NCBI GenBank assembly: GCA_040758525.1
Contig: JBFLVQ010000089.1
Location: forward strand, 1-19,894
DNA: 19,894 nt
Source of the DNA: JBFLVQ01 sp040758525
GTDB taxonomy: Bacteria > Acidobacteriota > Blastocatellia > Chloracidobacteriales > JADJPF01
Reading direction: 5' to 3'
Below, piece after piece: positions 1 through 8,110 of the stretch (its first letter is position 1; every line of letters starts with the position of its first letter). A program made the translations under genes and the position numbers. The notes below the pieces were generated by a model. It saw only the letters and a list, made by a program, of their open reading frames with translations, made no database searches and was not told the DNA's origin.

Positions 1-147
1 GTAATCTGCTTAATGACACCAGAATCATTGTATGCCATTGGCCTTTGGTACGAGGATTTTTCACAAACGACAGATGAGGATGTCTGTAATCTGCTGGCTC
101 AATCAGTAAATTTTGGCACTGCTCATAAACAAAAAGGAGCAAGCTAA
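1..147 (+). CDS. C-terminal end of an unidentified protein (partial)
   Basis: Reading frame 1 is open from the first base to a TAA at 145-147, giving 48 residues that start in the middle of a gene. I do not recognise the tail. It is mixed polar and acidic (it contains YAIGLWYEDFSQTTDEDV), with no transmembrane segment and no motif I can name. It ends 53 bases before the universal stress protein start, with a small hairpin in between. An open frame of this length could occur by chance, so the call rests mainly on position just upstream of a same-strand gene and on protein-like composition. The opposite-strand frame over 103-384 is a shadow of this region and the next gene. Confidence 0.4.
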   Translation, partial: VICLMTPESLYAIGLWYEDFSQTTDEDVCNLLAQSVNFGTAHKQKGAS

Positions 148-153
148 TAACTT

Positions 154-168
154 ACCAACGGGGTTGGT
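154..168 (+). other. Small hairpin between the partial gene and usp
   Basis: ACCAAC (154-159) and GTTGGT (163-168) form a perfect 6-bp stem around a GGG loop. There is no U-run after it, so it is a poor intrinsic terminator. It may instead be a processing or stability element ahead of the strong ribosome binding site at 181-191. Confidence 0.3.
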
Positions 169-200
169 TAGTAAATCTAAAAGGAGGAGGGACTGCAAAC

Positions 201-1127
201 ATGCCCACCAATACAATAACTGAGCAACAGGCAAACTTGAATAGTTCTCACTTGCGTCGTCATATTGATCGTATCTTGTGCCCAATCGATCTTTCGCCCG
301 ATTCCAATCAATCTCTAAGCTATGCTGCCGCGCTATCGAAAGCTTATGGAACAAAATTGTATATCTGCTATTGCGTGCCAGCATTGCCTCCTGATGGTTT
401 TTTGAATCCCAAAGATGTTATTGAAGATTTCATCAACCATCACACCGGTTCGGAATACTTAAGGAGACTCGATTGGGAAGGCATTGTTGTTAAGGGATCT
501 GCCGCCGATATGATTTTGCACGAAGCGAACGCGCGGCAAGCAAGTTTGATAGTAATGCATTCCAGGCGACGGCCACTCAGAGCCGCTGTGTTAGGTTCAA
601 CAACAGAGAAGATCTGCCGCTGCGCTCCTTGTCCAGTTCTTGTTATTCATTCAGACGAACGAGAATGGCTGGATTTTTCTACTGGCGAGCTGCAACTGAA
701 GCGCCTGCTTATTGCTCATGATTTTTCTGATCATGCAGATTTAGCTCTTTCTTATGCGCTTTCGCTCGCGCAAGAATTTCAAACCGAACTCCATTTGCTT
801 CATGTTCGGCAAATTCGGCTTGAACATACATGGTATCCGCCTGCCGATGAAGAATCAAAACAAGCATCAGAGCGACTACACAAGGCAGTTCCGGTTGAGA
901 CCAGGTTGTGGTGCAATATTCAATGGTCAGTGCGAGAGGGTGAGCCCTACAAAGAGATTCTAAATTATGCACAAGAGCGCAATATAGATCTGATCTGTAT
1001 TGGTGAGCATGGCAAAGGATTTGGCAAATGGTCGCCATTCGGTTCAAATGTAGATTGGGTGCTGCGCCATGCCCCATGTCCTGTGCTGGTTGCGCGTCCA
1101 GTTACAGCCAATGGCTTCTCCCATTAA
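201..1127 (+). CDS. Tandem-domain universal stress protein (UspA family)
   Basis: This 308-aa protein carries two UspA domains in tandem, at about residues 22-150 and 167-298. Each starts with the usual beta strand (RILCPIDLS, RLLIAHDFS) and ends with a CPVLV strand. The second domain has an intact nucleotide-binding motif G-2x-G-9x-G(S/T): G268, G271, G281 and S282. The first keeps only the last part, G132-S133. The two earlier glycines are M119 and R122, so ATP binding by domain 1 is doubtful. The start is fixed by a very strong ribosome binding site (AAAGGAGGAGGG) nine bases before the ATG. Usp proteins are cytoplasmic and help cells survive starvation, hypoxia and other energy stress. The Lon-like gene follows after 21 bases, so they are probably co-transcribed. 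I see no sigma-54 site in the 200 bases upstream. Confidence 0.93.
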   Translation: MPTNTITEQQANLNSSHLRRHIDRILCPIDLSPDSNQSLSYAAALSKAYGTKLYICYCVPALPPDGFLNPKDVIEDFINHHTGSEYLRRLDWEGIVVKGSAADMILHEANARQASLIVMHSRRRPLRAAVLGSTTEKICRCAPCPVLVIHSDEREWLDFSTGELQLKRLLIAHDFSDHADLALSYALSLAQEFQTELHLLHVRQIRLEHTWYPPADEESKQASERLHKAVPVETRLWCNIQWSVREGEPYKEILNYAQERNIDLICIGEHGKGFGKWSPFGSNVDWVLRHAPCPVLVARPVTANGFSH

Positions 1128-1148
1128 GAAGCGAGAAAGAGTTAAGAA

Positions 1149-3565
1149 ATGGAACCCACAAAATCTTTAAGCCCAGAAATGCTCTTTCATCGTTGCGATC
1201 CAGATCAGTTCAAATTTGAGACGACCGCTGAACTTGATGATCTAATCGAGATCTTAGGTCAGGATAGGGCTGTAAACGCTGTCAGATTTGGGATGAGTAT
1301 TCAGCGTAGCGGTTACAACCTTTTTGCTTTAGGACCACGGGCGTGGGCAGGCATTATCTGGTTAGCAGTTTTCTCACTCAGAAAGCAGCAGGGGAAGCGA
1401 CTCCTTCCGACTGGTGCTATATCAATAATTTCGCAGAACCAGATAAGCCGATAGCCTTGAGGCTTCCTCCCAGTCAGGCATTGATGCTGAGAGAAGATAT
1501 GCAACGACTGCTTGAAGAACTCTACTCAGCGGTTCAAAGCGCTTTTGAGGGTGATAACTATCGCACACGAAAACAGGCTATTGAGAAGAAGCTCAAGGAG
1601 CGTGAAGAGAGAGAGTTCGGAAATATTCAGCAGGAAGCAGAGCGAGAGGGAATAGCAATGACGCCAACACCGGCAGGCATAGCCTTCACCCTGCTGCGCA
1701 ATGGTAAGCTTGTCGGGATCGATGAGTTGCCCTTGATCTCTGATAGGGAGAGGCAACATTTTGAAGATGCCGTCGCTAATTTGCAAGAACAGATCAGATT
1801 ACTCTCGAGGAAAATATCGCAATGGGAGAGGGAGGGACGTGAGGAGTTTAAGCAACTAAAACACGAAACCGCCACTCTGGCGGTAGGTCATCTGATAGAT
1901 GAGGTGAAAGAAAAGTACAAGGATCTGCCTGATGTAATCACACATCTGAATGCCGTGCAGAAAGATGTGGTTGATAATGTCAGCGAATTCCTCAAATCAA
2001 AAGAAGAGGTAGCTGATACGAAAGAACTCCAGCATGCCAACTTTCTATCGAAGTCTCCTTTCCTTAAACGTTATTCGGTAAATGTGCTGGTCGATCATAG
2101 CGCAACAAAAGGAGTCCCAGTCATCTATGAAGATAATTCCACATTTCATAATCTGGTAGGCCAGATCGATCACATCAGTTTGATGGGAACGCTGCTGACT
2201 GATTTTACACTTCTCAGAGCTGGCGCACTGCATCGAGCTAATGGTGGTTATCTGATCCTTGATGCCTATAAAGTATTGTTACAGCCATATGCCTGGGAAG
2301 GGCTTAAACGCACGCTCCGTTCCAGCAAAATAGTGATCGAATCATTAGGTCAGATGCTCAGCCTCATCAGCACGATATCGATCAAGCCACAACCGATCCC
2401 GCTCAACATGAAAGTAGTGCTGATAGGAGAGAGACTCCTTTACTACCTTCTCTCTCGCTACGATCCTGAATTTGATGAACTCTTCAAGGTCACGGTAGAT
2501 TTTGAAGATGAAATGGATCGCAATCCAGAGAATAGTCTCCTTTATGCTCGCCTGATCGGCACTGACGCGCGCAAAGAGGGTATGCTGCCATTTGATCGCA
2601 ATGCGGTCGCCAGGATAATCGAACATAGCGCGCGAATGGCGAGTGACTCTAAAAAATTATCTGCTCATATGAGGATGCTTGTTGATCTGTTGCGAGAAGC
2701 TGATTATTGGGCAGCTAAGGCAGGCCGCAGTGTTGTTACTGCCAGTGATGTTCAGGAAGCAATAGACAATAAGATCTATCGCATGGATAGACAGCATGAT
2801 CGTGTAAAGGAAGCGATAGAGAATCGCACCATCCTGATTGACACAGATGGAGAGAAGATAGGCCGAATTAATGGACTATCAATAATCGATCTCGGTAACA
2901 TCTTTTTTGGATTCCCAAGCCGCATAACGGCCCGTGTGCGTTTGGACAAAGGCGAGGTAATAGATGTGGAAAGGGAGGTAGAATTAGGGGGACCAATTCA
3001 TTCTAAAGGTGTGCTGATACTCTCCGGGTTTCTTGCTTCTCGTTACGCACTGGAGCGGCCGCTTTCACTTTCCGCCACGCTCGTTTTTGAACAGTCATAT
3101 AGCGGCGTGGAAGGCGATAGCGCCTCATCTGCCGAACTCTATGCATTGCTTTCCGCGCTGGCAGAGATACCAATAAAACAGTCGATGGCAGTAACGGGAT
3201 CGGTTGATCAAGAAGGAAATGCGCAGGCTATTGGAGGGGTCAACGATAAGATAGAAGGATTTTTTTATGTCTGTCGAGTGAGAGGATTGACCGGCAAACA
3301 GGGCGTGATTATTCCCGCATCAAATGTCAGACACCTGATGTTGCGACAAGATGTTGTTGAAGCAGTGGCGGCAAAACAGTTTCATATATTTCCCGTGGAA
3401 ACAATCGATCAGGGAATTGAAATACTGACTGGAATAGCTGCCGGTGAGCGAGACAAAGATGGTAAGTATCCAAAAGGAAGCATCAACTACAGGGTTGAGG
3501 CTCGACTTGTTGCAATGGCCAGCCAGCGCATGGCCTTCAATATTCCTCCTAAGGTAGAGAGCTAA
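1149..3565 (+). CDS. Lon-like ATP-dependent protease (AAA_32/Lon_C type), frameshifted
   Basis: Two overlapping frames make one 805-aa protein of the Lon-related family with an AAA_32 N-terminus. Frame 1 (from ATG 1149) gives the family start (SLSPEMLFHRCDPDQFKFET ... RSGYNLFALGPR). Frame 2 (from about 1343) continues GRHYLVSSFL ... SDWCYINNF to the end. One missing G in the GGG run at 1339-1341 explains the break; restoring it gives GPRGVGRH, the family's Walker A-like loop. The C-terminal Lon protease domain has the Ser-Lys dyad: Ser in EGDSAS (codon 3119) and Lys in GGVNDKIEG (codon 3248). They are 43 residues apart, as in E. coli Lon (S679/K722). Unlike LonA there is no LAN domain. The role is probably degradation of damaged or regulatory proteins. 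As read, the ATPase would be disrupted. The cause is either a sequencing indel or real decay, but the 740-codon remainder is intact, which favours an error or a recent event. Confidence 0.88.
1339..1341 (+). other. Probable one-base deletion in the Lon-like gene
   Basis: The sequence CCACGGGCGTGGGC breaks the frame exactly in the Walker A loop. Inserting one G gives L-G-P-R-G-V-G-R-H-Y-L-V, which matches the family. No slippery heptamer (X XXY YYZ) is present, so programmed frameshifting is unlikely. Confidence 0.8.
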
Positions 3566-3578
3566 GGTAGGGCTGGTT

Positions 3579-4958
3579 ATGAAAGATAGCAAATACAGTT
3601 ATGGATTAATGACGGATCTTTACGAATTAACAATGGCTGCCGGATACTTTACTCATCATTGCGAGCAGTCAGCCAGTTTTGAACTCTTCGTGCGCAGATT
3701 GCCGGTAGCTCGCAATTATCTATTAGTAGCCGGTATTGAATCAGCACTCAATTATCTTGCTGATTTGCGATTTACCAACCAAGAGATCGATTATCTGCAC
3801 GGTCTGACTGTTTTCCAGAATGTTGGCAAGGAATTCTTTGAATATTTACGTGAGTTCCGTTTTACCGGCGATGTTTGGGCGATGCCGGAAGGCACGCTCG
3901 CTTTTGCCGATGAACCGATTTTGCGTGTCACCGCGCCTATTATTCAAGCTCAGATTGTTGAGACCTATTTACTAACCGAGATCAATTTCCAGACAATGAT
4001 CGCTACTAAAGCTTCACGTGTTGTTAAAGCAGCGCGCGAAGATGACAAAGAGAGGCCAGTATTTGAATTCGGTGCGCGTCGCGCTCATGGTTCGGTAGCA
4101 GGTGTCTGGGCAGCGCGCTCTGCTTACCTGGGTGGTTGCGCCGGCACATCCGATATGGCAGCAGGAATTCAATTTGATATTCCGGTTTTCGGCACTGCCG
4201 CCCACTCCTGGACGCTCGCTTTCGATAGTGAGCCGGAGGCGTTTGAAAAATTCTATCAAGTCTTTCCGCACACCTGCACGTTATTGATTGATACTTACGA
4301 CACACTGGATGGAGCAGAACATGCCGCCCGCATTGGTCCGGGACTTAAGGGAGTGCGCATTGATAGCGGCAATATGCTGGAAGATAGTAAGAAAGTGCGC
4401 AAGATTTTGGATCAAGCAGGATTGCAAAATACCAAGATTGTCGCCAGCGGGGATCTTAATGAATATAAGATCTCCGAACTTATCCGCAATGGCGCTCCGA
4501 TAGATGTTTTTGGCGTTGGTACTGATCTATCGACATCGCGAGATGCGCCGGCGTTAGGAGGAATCTATAAGATGGTGGAGCGCACAAGCGCAGATGGAGT
4601 GCGTCATTTTACAGCAAAGTTCAGCCACAATAAGTTTACCTGGCCTGGTAACAAACAGGTCTTTCGCCATTACGATGATGAAAATGTTTATCAAGGAGAC
4701 ACTATCGGGCTTGCTGAAGAGATTGCCCCAACGCAAAGCGCGCCATTGTTGGTTGAAATGGTGCAGAGTGGTAAACGAATAATGTTTGATGATCTTGAGA
4801 CTGCTCGCAAACGTGCGGCTTTGGAGTTGACTCGCCTGGAGGAAAAATATCAGCGCTTGAATTCTCCGGCGCAATATCCAGTGCGGCATAGCACTGCTCT
4901 GGAAAAACTTCTGGAACAGGTTAAGAAAGAAACAATGGCCAAAGCAGCGAGCCGCTGA
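3579..4958 (+). CDS. pncB: Nicotinate phosphoribosyltransferase
   Basis: This 459-aa enzyme of NAD salvage makes nicotinate mononucleotide from nicotinate and PRPP, with ATP hydrolysis. Family signatures run along the whole length: MTDLYELTMAAGYF (11-24), FELFVRRLP (34-42), FEFGARRAHG (162-171), FGTAAHSWTLAF (204-215), VRIDSGNM (259-266), SGDLNEYKI (290-298) and FGVGTDLSTS (311-320). H209 in the GTAAHS motif matches the autophosphorylated histidine of the family. Length is normal and the reading frame is clean. The start lies 13 bases after the protease stop with only a weak GG-rich leader, suggesting translational coupling in an operon. A DosR-controlled copy (pncB2, Rv0573c) exists in Mycobacterium tuberculosis, so the stress-gene neighbourhood is not random. 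Confidence 0.95.
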   Translation: MKDSKYSYGLMTDLYELTMAAGYFTHHCEQSASFELFVRRLPVARNYLLVAGIESALNYLADLRFTNQEIDYLHGLTVFQNVGKEFFEYLREFRFTGDVWAMPEGTLAFADEPILRVTAPIIQAQIVETYLLTEINFQTMIATKASRVVKAAREDDKERPVFEFGARRAHGSVAGVWAARSAYLGGCAGTSDMAAGIQFDIPVFGTAAHSWTLAFDSEPEAFEKFYQVFPHTCTLLIDTYDTLDGAEHAARIGPGLKGVRIDSGNMLEDSKKVRKILDQAGLQNTKIVASGDLNEYKISELIRNGAPIDVFGVGTDLSTSRDAPALGGIYKMVERTSADGVRHFTAKFSHNKFTWPGNKQVFRHYDDENVYQGDTIGLAEEIAPTQSAPLLVEMVQSGKRIMFDDLETARKRAALELTRLEEKYQRLNSPAQYPVRHSTALEKLLEQVKKETMAKAASR

Positions 4959-4960
4959 GT

Positions 4961-5434
4961 ATGTCAAAACAAAGCGCGGGTATACTGCTCTACAAATTTT
5001 ATCAGGGATTGATATTGGTATTTCTGGTACATCCAGGAGGCCCTTTTTATGCAAAGAAGGATCTGAGCACATGGTCAATTCCAAAAGGAGAATATGAGGA
5101 TGGAGAGGATCCTCTCTCGGTTGCTAAGCGAGAATTTTATGAGGAAACAGGCGTTCAAATAGAAGGTGAGTTGCTGCTGCTACCGCCAGTCAGATTAAAA
5201 TCTGGAAAGAGAATCATTGCCTGGGCCTGTGAAGGTGAAATAGATCCTCAAAACCTCAAGAGCAATACTTTTGAGATTGAGTGGCCGCCTAAATCAGGGC
5301 GAATGCAAAGATTTCCTGAGATTGATAAGGGTCAGTGGTTTTCTATTACAGATGCAAAGTTGAAAATTAACAGTGGCCAACTTCCCTTGTTAGATCAATT
5401 GATCCGCTTGCTCGGTTACTCGTCAATTGACTAA
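4961..5434 (+). CDS. Nudix hydrolase (COG4119-like predicted NTP pyrophosphohydrolase)
   Basis: This is a 157-aa single-domain Nudix protein. The Nudix box G-x5-E-x7-REUxEExGU is complete at residues 43-65: G43, E49, R57-E58, E61-E62, G64 and V65. It supplies the metal-binding glutamates that cleave nucleoside diphosphates linked to another moiety. The N-terminus (SAGILLYK ... FLVHPGGPFYAKKD ... WSIPKGEYE) is typical of the COG4119 subgroup, whose substrate I cannot tell from sequence. Candidates are NAD- or ADP-ribose-like dinucleotides, given the neighbour. The ATG starts two bases after the pncB stop, so translation is coupled and this is the last gene of the run. It converges with the capA-like gene, whose stop lies nine bases away. 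Confidence 0.93.
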   Translation: MSKQSAGILLYKFYQGLILVFLVHPGGPFYAKKDLSTWSIPKGEYEDGEDPLSVAKREFYEETGVQIEGELLLLPPVRLKSGKRIIAWACEGEIDPQNLKSNTFEIEWPPKSGRMQRFPEIDKGQWFSITDAKLKINSGQLPLLDQLIRLLGYSSID

Positions 5435-5439
5435 CAATG

Positions 5440-5457
5440 TGGCTCATATTTGAGTCA
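5440..5457. terminator. Weak hairpin at the Nudix/CapA convergent junction
   Basis: TGGCTCA (5440-5446) pairs with TGAGTCA (5451-5457) around TATT, with one G-U pair. It sits in the nine-base gap between converging stops and overlaps the CapA stop. No U-run follows in either direction, so it is at best a weak bidirectional terminator. Confidence 0.25.
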
Positions 5458-6607
5458 CTGAACTGCTAAGGCCGATCTGTTTATGATTCTGTTGCCAGTA
5501 TAGCGTTAGGCTATTATTGTTTTCCACCTTCACTTGTGTGCCGAATGGCGTTCCAAGTCTGTTTAGCAGATTCATCAGCCATTCGATATCGCCTGTCAGA
5601 GCCGCTTTGAGCTGGAACTGCCTGACCTGCATTGGCACAAGCTTTACTTCTACCAATTCGCCATTTGTCGGATCTACTTTTGCTAAATAAGCAATTGCAA
5701 GGTCGTCACGAAACGCTTCATACCCGCTGATACCTTCATAGTCAGTAATGAAATCCCCACAACCATAAAGGATCAATCGGTTTTGATAAACTTCTATGGG
5801 CCTTACATGATGAGATGAGTGGCCGTGAACAATCGAGACTCCTTCCTCTACCAAACGATGGGCAAAGTTGATCTGCTCATTTGGGATATAATAGCCCCAA
5901 TTTCCGCCCCAGTGAATTGAGGCAACAATAACATCACCAGGCTGCTTAAATTGTCCTATCCATCTAACAATGTGTTGGACGGTATCTTCAGAGAGATCCT
6001 CCAACAGGTTTATCCCTGGTCGATCCCTGGTCGCTGCCCATTTTAATGGGATGCCACTGCTTGTTGAGCCAAATGAAAAGACCAGCACACGCCCCTTGCC
6101 TGCAATATTAAAAATAGCAGGAGATGCTGCTACTGTATCGTTATCTCCTGCGCCAGTATGTGATACTCCTGCCATATTCAACGTCTTGATCGTTTCTGTC
6201 AGACCCTTGTATCCCCAGTCCAGCAAGTGATTATTTGCCAGACAGCAGCAATCGATGCCGGCGGCAGTGAGGCAACCGATGTTCTCAGGATGCATTCGAT
6301 AGAGGGCTTCTTTGTATGGCCAGTAATCGTTACTTGTAGTTATGCTGGTCTCCAAGTTTATGATTCTTACATCCGTGCCGGCCTGCTCAAGTACTTTGAG
6401 CGCATCACCCCAAATGTAGTTGAAGTCCACAGGTTGGGGGATTGGGCCACTGACCTCTCTGCCAATCTCCACGTAATAGCGGGCATCTCGTACATATGAT
6501 TCGTACAAGACAGGATTACCAGGATGAGGCAAGACCTGATCGATTCCTCTTCCCGTCATTACATCACCGCACAGGAAGATACAGATAGGTTCGATCTTCT
6601 TTGACAT
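5444..6607 (-). CDS. CapA-like metallophosphoesterase family protein
   Basis: This 387-aa protein has the PGA_cap (CapA/PgsA) calcineurin-like fold. Motifs in order: CGDVMTGRGID (13-23), INLETSIT (83-90), LANNHLLDWG (123-132), SIHWGGNWG (230-238), VHGHSSHHVRP (260-270) and YGCGDFITDY (281-290). These carry the Asp, Asn and His residues expected to bind two metals. CapA proteins are best known from poly-gamma-glutamate synthesis, but most relatives, including soluble ones like this with no signal peptide or membrane anchor, have no proven substrate. I chose ATG 6607, four bases after the CBS gene stop. The open frame continues to 6739, but that stretch overlaps 128 bases of the CBS gene and looks non-coding. 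It is the last gene of the minus-strand operon. Confidence 0.88.
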   Translation of the reverse strand: MSKKIEPICIFLCGDVMTGRGIDQVLPHPGNPVLYESYVRDARYYVEIGREVSGPIPQPVDFNYIWGDALKVLEQAGTDVRIINLETSITTSNDYWPYKEALYRMHPENIGCLTAAGIDCCCLANNHLLDWGYKGLTETIKTLNMAGVSHTGAGDNDTVAASPAIFNIAGKGRVLVFSFGSTSSGIPLKWAATRDRPGINLLEDLSEDTVQHIVRWIGQFKQPGDVIVASIHWGGNWGYYIPNEQINFAHRLVEEGVSIVHGHSSHHVRPIEVYQNRLILYGCGDFITDYEGISGYEAFRDDLAIAYLAKVDPTNGELVEVKLVPMQVRQFQLKAALTGDIEWLMNLLNRLGTPFGTQVKVENNNSLTLYWQQNHKQIGLSSSVTQI

Positions 6608-6611
6608 ATTT

Positions 6612-7091
6612 TCAAGCTCTGGCGAATGATCGCTGTTTAGGATGATGGCAGATCGCTTTAAGAGTAATGGCAGCATCTCTGTATGAGATGTCCGGCTGCT
6701 CTTTTCCTTTAGCTTCTTCAGCAAACAGCGCAACATCATTCAGACTCAAAATACCATGAAGTTTTAATTCGTGATCTATGACAGGAAGACGACGCACTTT
6801 TGTCGTGCTCATTAAATCGATCACATCCTCAAGATTATCTTCTGGAGAGCAAGAATAGACTCTTTCCGTCATCACCTCGCCTACATTAATATCCGAAGCG
6901 AGTTTATTGCGAGTCCCTACGGCAATGGCAATGTCTCGATCTGTGATAATACCGACGACCTTATTTTCATTGTCCACCACTGGCAACACGCCGCAGTCTT
7001 TATCCCACATCAGTTCCATTGTCGCTGCAAGATTGGTATCTGGCCGACAGGTTGCTACTTCTTTGGTCATAATATCCTTCGCCTTTTTCAT
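6612..7091 (-). CDS. CBS-pair protein (paralog of the gene at 18192-18704)
   Basis: This 159-aa protein is made of two CBS repeats (about residues 1-60 and 70-125) forming a Bateman module. The repeats show the usual DIMT..V and GIITDRDIAIAV / GILSLND patterns. Such modules bind AMP, ATP, NADH or related adenosine ligands and sense cell energy state. A C-terminal tail of about 35 residues (EEAKGKEQPDISYRDAAITL) is shared with the second CBS protein in the window; overall identity by eye is near 60%. The start is ATG 7091, preceded by AGGAGG seven bases upstream; an upstream in-frame start at 7121 lacks this. Stand-alone CBS pairs of this type include mycobacterial Hrp1 of the DosR regulon. 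It is probably co-transcribed from the exported-protein gene 48 bases upstream. Confidence 0.94.
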   Translation of the reverse strand: MKKAKDIMTKEVATCRPDTNLAATMELMWDKDCGVLPVVDNENKVVGIITDRDIAIAVGTRNKLASDINVGEVMTERVYSCSPEDNLEDVIDLMSTTKVRRLPVIDHELKLHGILSLNDVALFAEEAKGKEQPDISYRDAAITLKAICHHPKQRSFARA

Positions 7092-7139
7092 CTCAAATCC
7101 TCCTATAATCAATTTATGCAAAGCAGCATGGCAATTCCT

Positions 7140-7553
7140 CTATCTGCCTTCAATTTCATTGACGAGATCCTCAAACTCCAACTGAGTTTCGAGTAGTTGT
7201 CGCCTGACCTTTGCGACCTGTTCGCGCAATTTCGGATCAACGTAGTAAGGATCGCCAAATACCAGCGGATTGCGTGGCCGGTTTTGCAGCACGCGCAGAC
7301 GTAATTCATTCAACTCGCTTTGCAAGGAATCCATTCGCTTTTTCACCTTCTCCATACACTTGATCAATCTTTTTTCACGCTCCGCAGGAGTTTCTTGCTG
7401 TTGTGATTGTATGTTCTGTTTATCTTTAACAATTTGATCCTGTTGTTCGGTGCGGTCGGGGATTTGTGAATAAACTTTAAGCCCAACAAGTTCGAAACAT
7501 AGCAGTAGGATAATTACGCTGATAGTTTTGGATGAGACACGCAAGCTTTGCAT
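7140..7553 (-). CDS. Exported coiled-coil hypothetical protein
   Basis: I do not recognise this 137-aa protein. The N-terminus (MQSLRVSSKTISVIILLLCF, then ELVGLKVYSQ) looks like a signal peptide with possible cleavage after VYS at about residue 29. The mature part is highly charged and helical, with a probable coiled coil over residues 58-92 and another over 107-135, joined by a loop NPLVFGDPYYVDP (95-107). It should act in the periplasm or cell envelope. I preferred ATG 7553 because GGAG lies eight bases upstream; an in-frame TTG at 7577 would add eight residues and spoil the signal peptide. A sigma-54-type promoter lies about 55 bases upstream. It heads the operon with the CBS and CapA-like genes. 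Confidence 0.75.
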   Translation of the reverse strand: MQSLRVSSKTISVIILLLCFELVGLKVYSQIPDRTEQQDQIVKDKQNIQSQQQETPAEREKRLIKCMEKVKKRMDSLQSELNELRLRVLQNRPRNPLVFGDPYYVDPKLREQVAKVRRQLLETQLEFEDLVNEIEGR

Positions 7554-7606
7554 AATCTGTTCTCCATCTTCCTGCAAAATTCTTCAATAACGGTTATCGC
7601 GTTATG

Positions 7607-7622
7607 GGCAATTACTATGCCT
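7607..7622 (-). promoter_or_regulatory. Sigma-54-type promoter for exported protein/CBS/CapA operon
   Basis: On the minus strand it reads AGGCATAGTAATTGCC, matching 9 of 12 informative positions of TGGCACRNNNNTTGCW, with exact GG-N10-GC spacing. The predicted transcript start is about 7597, 44 bases before ATG 7553. Confidence 0.55.
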
Positions 7623-7689
7623 ATACCTTAATGCCTTGGTGCGACTTTAATGGGAATTGCTGCGGGAAATTTCTCAAATTGCGCAGGTG

Positions 7690-7706
7690 TAAGCGAAAAA
7701 ATACCC
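7690..7706. repeat. Repeated 17-base element, copy 1 (TAAGCGAAAAAATAYCC)
   Basis: TAAGCGAAAAAATACCC here matches 16 of 17 bases at 15397-15413. Both copies lie in divergent intergenic regions next to sigma-54-like promoters. The role is unknown; it could be a regulator or architectural-protein site. Confidence 0.45.
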
Positions 7707-7808
7707 TTTTACCTCTTACCAGTATTCGCTGGTTTGGCTGGCCCTAAGTCGATAATGTTCAATTTTCAAAGTAAGAGAATATCTCAACAAGATCTTCATA
7801 TCAGTAGC

Positions 7809-7824
7809 AGGCACAATTCTTGCT
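7809..7824 (+). promoter_or_regulatory. Sigma-54-type promoter for the 63-aa CxxC protein
   Basis: AGGCACAATTCTTGCT matches 11 of 12 informative positions of the RpoN consensus, with GG at 7810-7811 and GC at 7822-7823. The predicted transcript start is near 7835, about 84 bases before ATG 7919. Confidence 0.7.
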
Positions 7825-7918
7825 TCTGAGATTAGAACACAAATGGTGAGATCAGATTCCGTAAAAACTTAATGTTATCAGGAGAAACATTCACTCTTCT
7901 TGAGAAAGGCAGGTAGAT

Positions 7919-8110
7919 ATGTTCTTCGGGTTGATTCACGAACATTACTGGGGGCCGCCTATGCGCGGGCGGGATGGAGTTTATATGACATGCTACGAGT
8001 GTGGTAAGCATCGTAGGGTGAACATCAACTCTGATATCCAATTTGCGAAAGACAGAAACAAAAAGAGTGAAGTTAAAAAGCCTAAAGCAACATTGAAGCT
8101 CGCAGCCTGA
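7919..8110 (+). CDS. Small CxxC protein, possibly a zinc-ribbon-like fold
   Basis: This 63-aa protein is of unknown function. The N-terminal half carries conserved-looking aromatic and glycine residues and one CYECGKHR motif (two cysteines spaced CxxC, followed by Gly). Together with H7 and H9 in LIHEHYW this could bind a metal or form half of a zinc ribbon, but that is inference. The C-terminal 25 residues are lysine-rich and likely disordered. Evidence that it is real: a purine-rich leader (AAAGGCAGG) before the ATG, protein-like composition, and a well-matched sigma-54 promoter pointing at it. The reverse-strand frame over 7832-8041 is a shadow. Confidence 0.6.
   Translation: MFFGLIHEHYWGPPMRGRDGVYMTCYECGKHRRVNINSDIQFAKDRNKKSEVKKPKATLKLAA

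Larger units (their letters stand above)
7554..7918. other. Divergent intergenic region with two sigma-54-like promoters
   Basis: This 365-base gap separates a minus-strand operon and a plus-strand small gene. It holds one GG-N10-GC promoter for each direction (7607-7622 minus, 7809-7824 plus). Between them is the 17-base element TAAGCGAAAAAATACCC (7690-7706), which recurs at 15397-15413. I see no other gene in it. Confidence 0.6.

Noticed and set aside
1..200. Sigma-54 promoter for the usp operon (TGGCACTGC near 115)
   Set aside because: TGGCAC is present, but GC does not follow at the required ten-base spacing; I checked all GG positions in this stretch.
1330..1350. Programmed frameshifting in the Lon-like gene
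   Set aside because: There is no slippery heptamer, and the break falls inside a critical ATP-binding loop where both frames are needed for one domain.
6608..6739. Longer N-terminus for the CapA-like protein (start at 6739)
   Set aside because: It overlaps 128 bases of the CBS gene in another frame, has no family similarity, and ATG 6607 sits four bases after the CBS stop.
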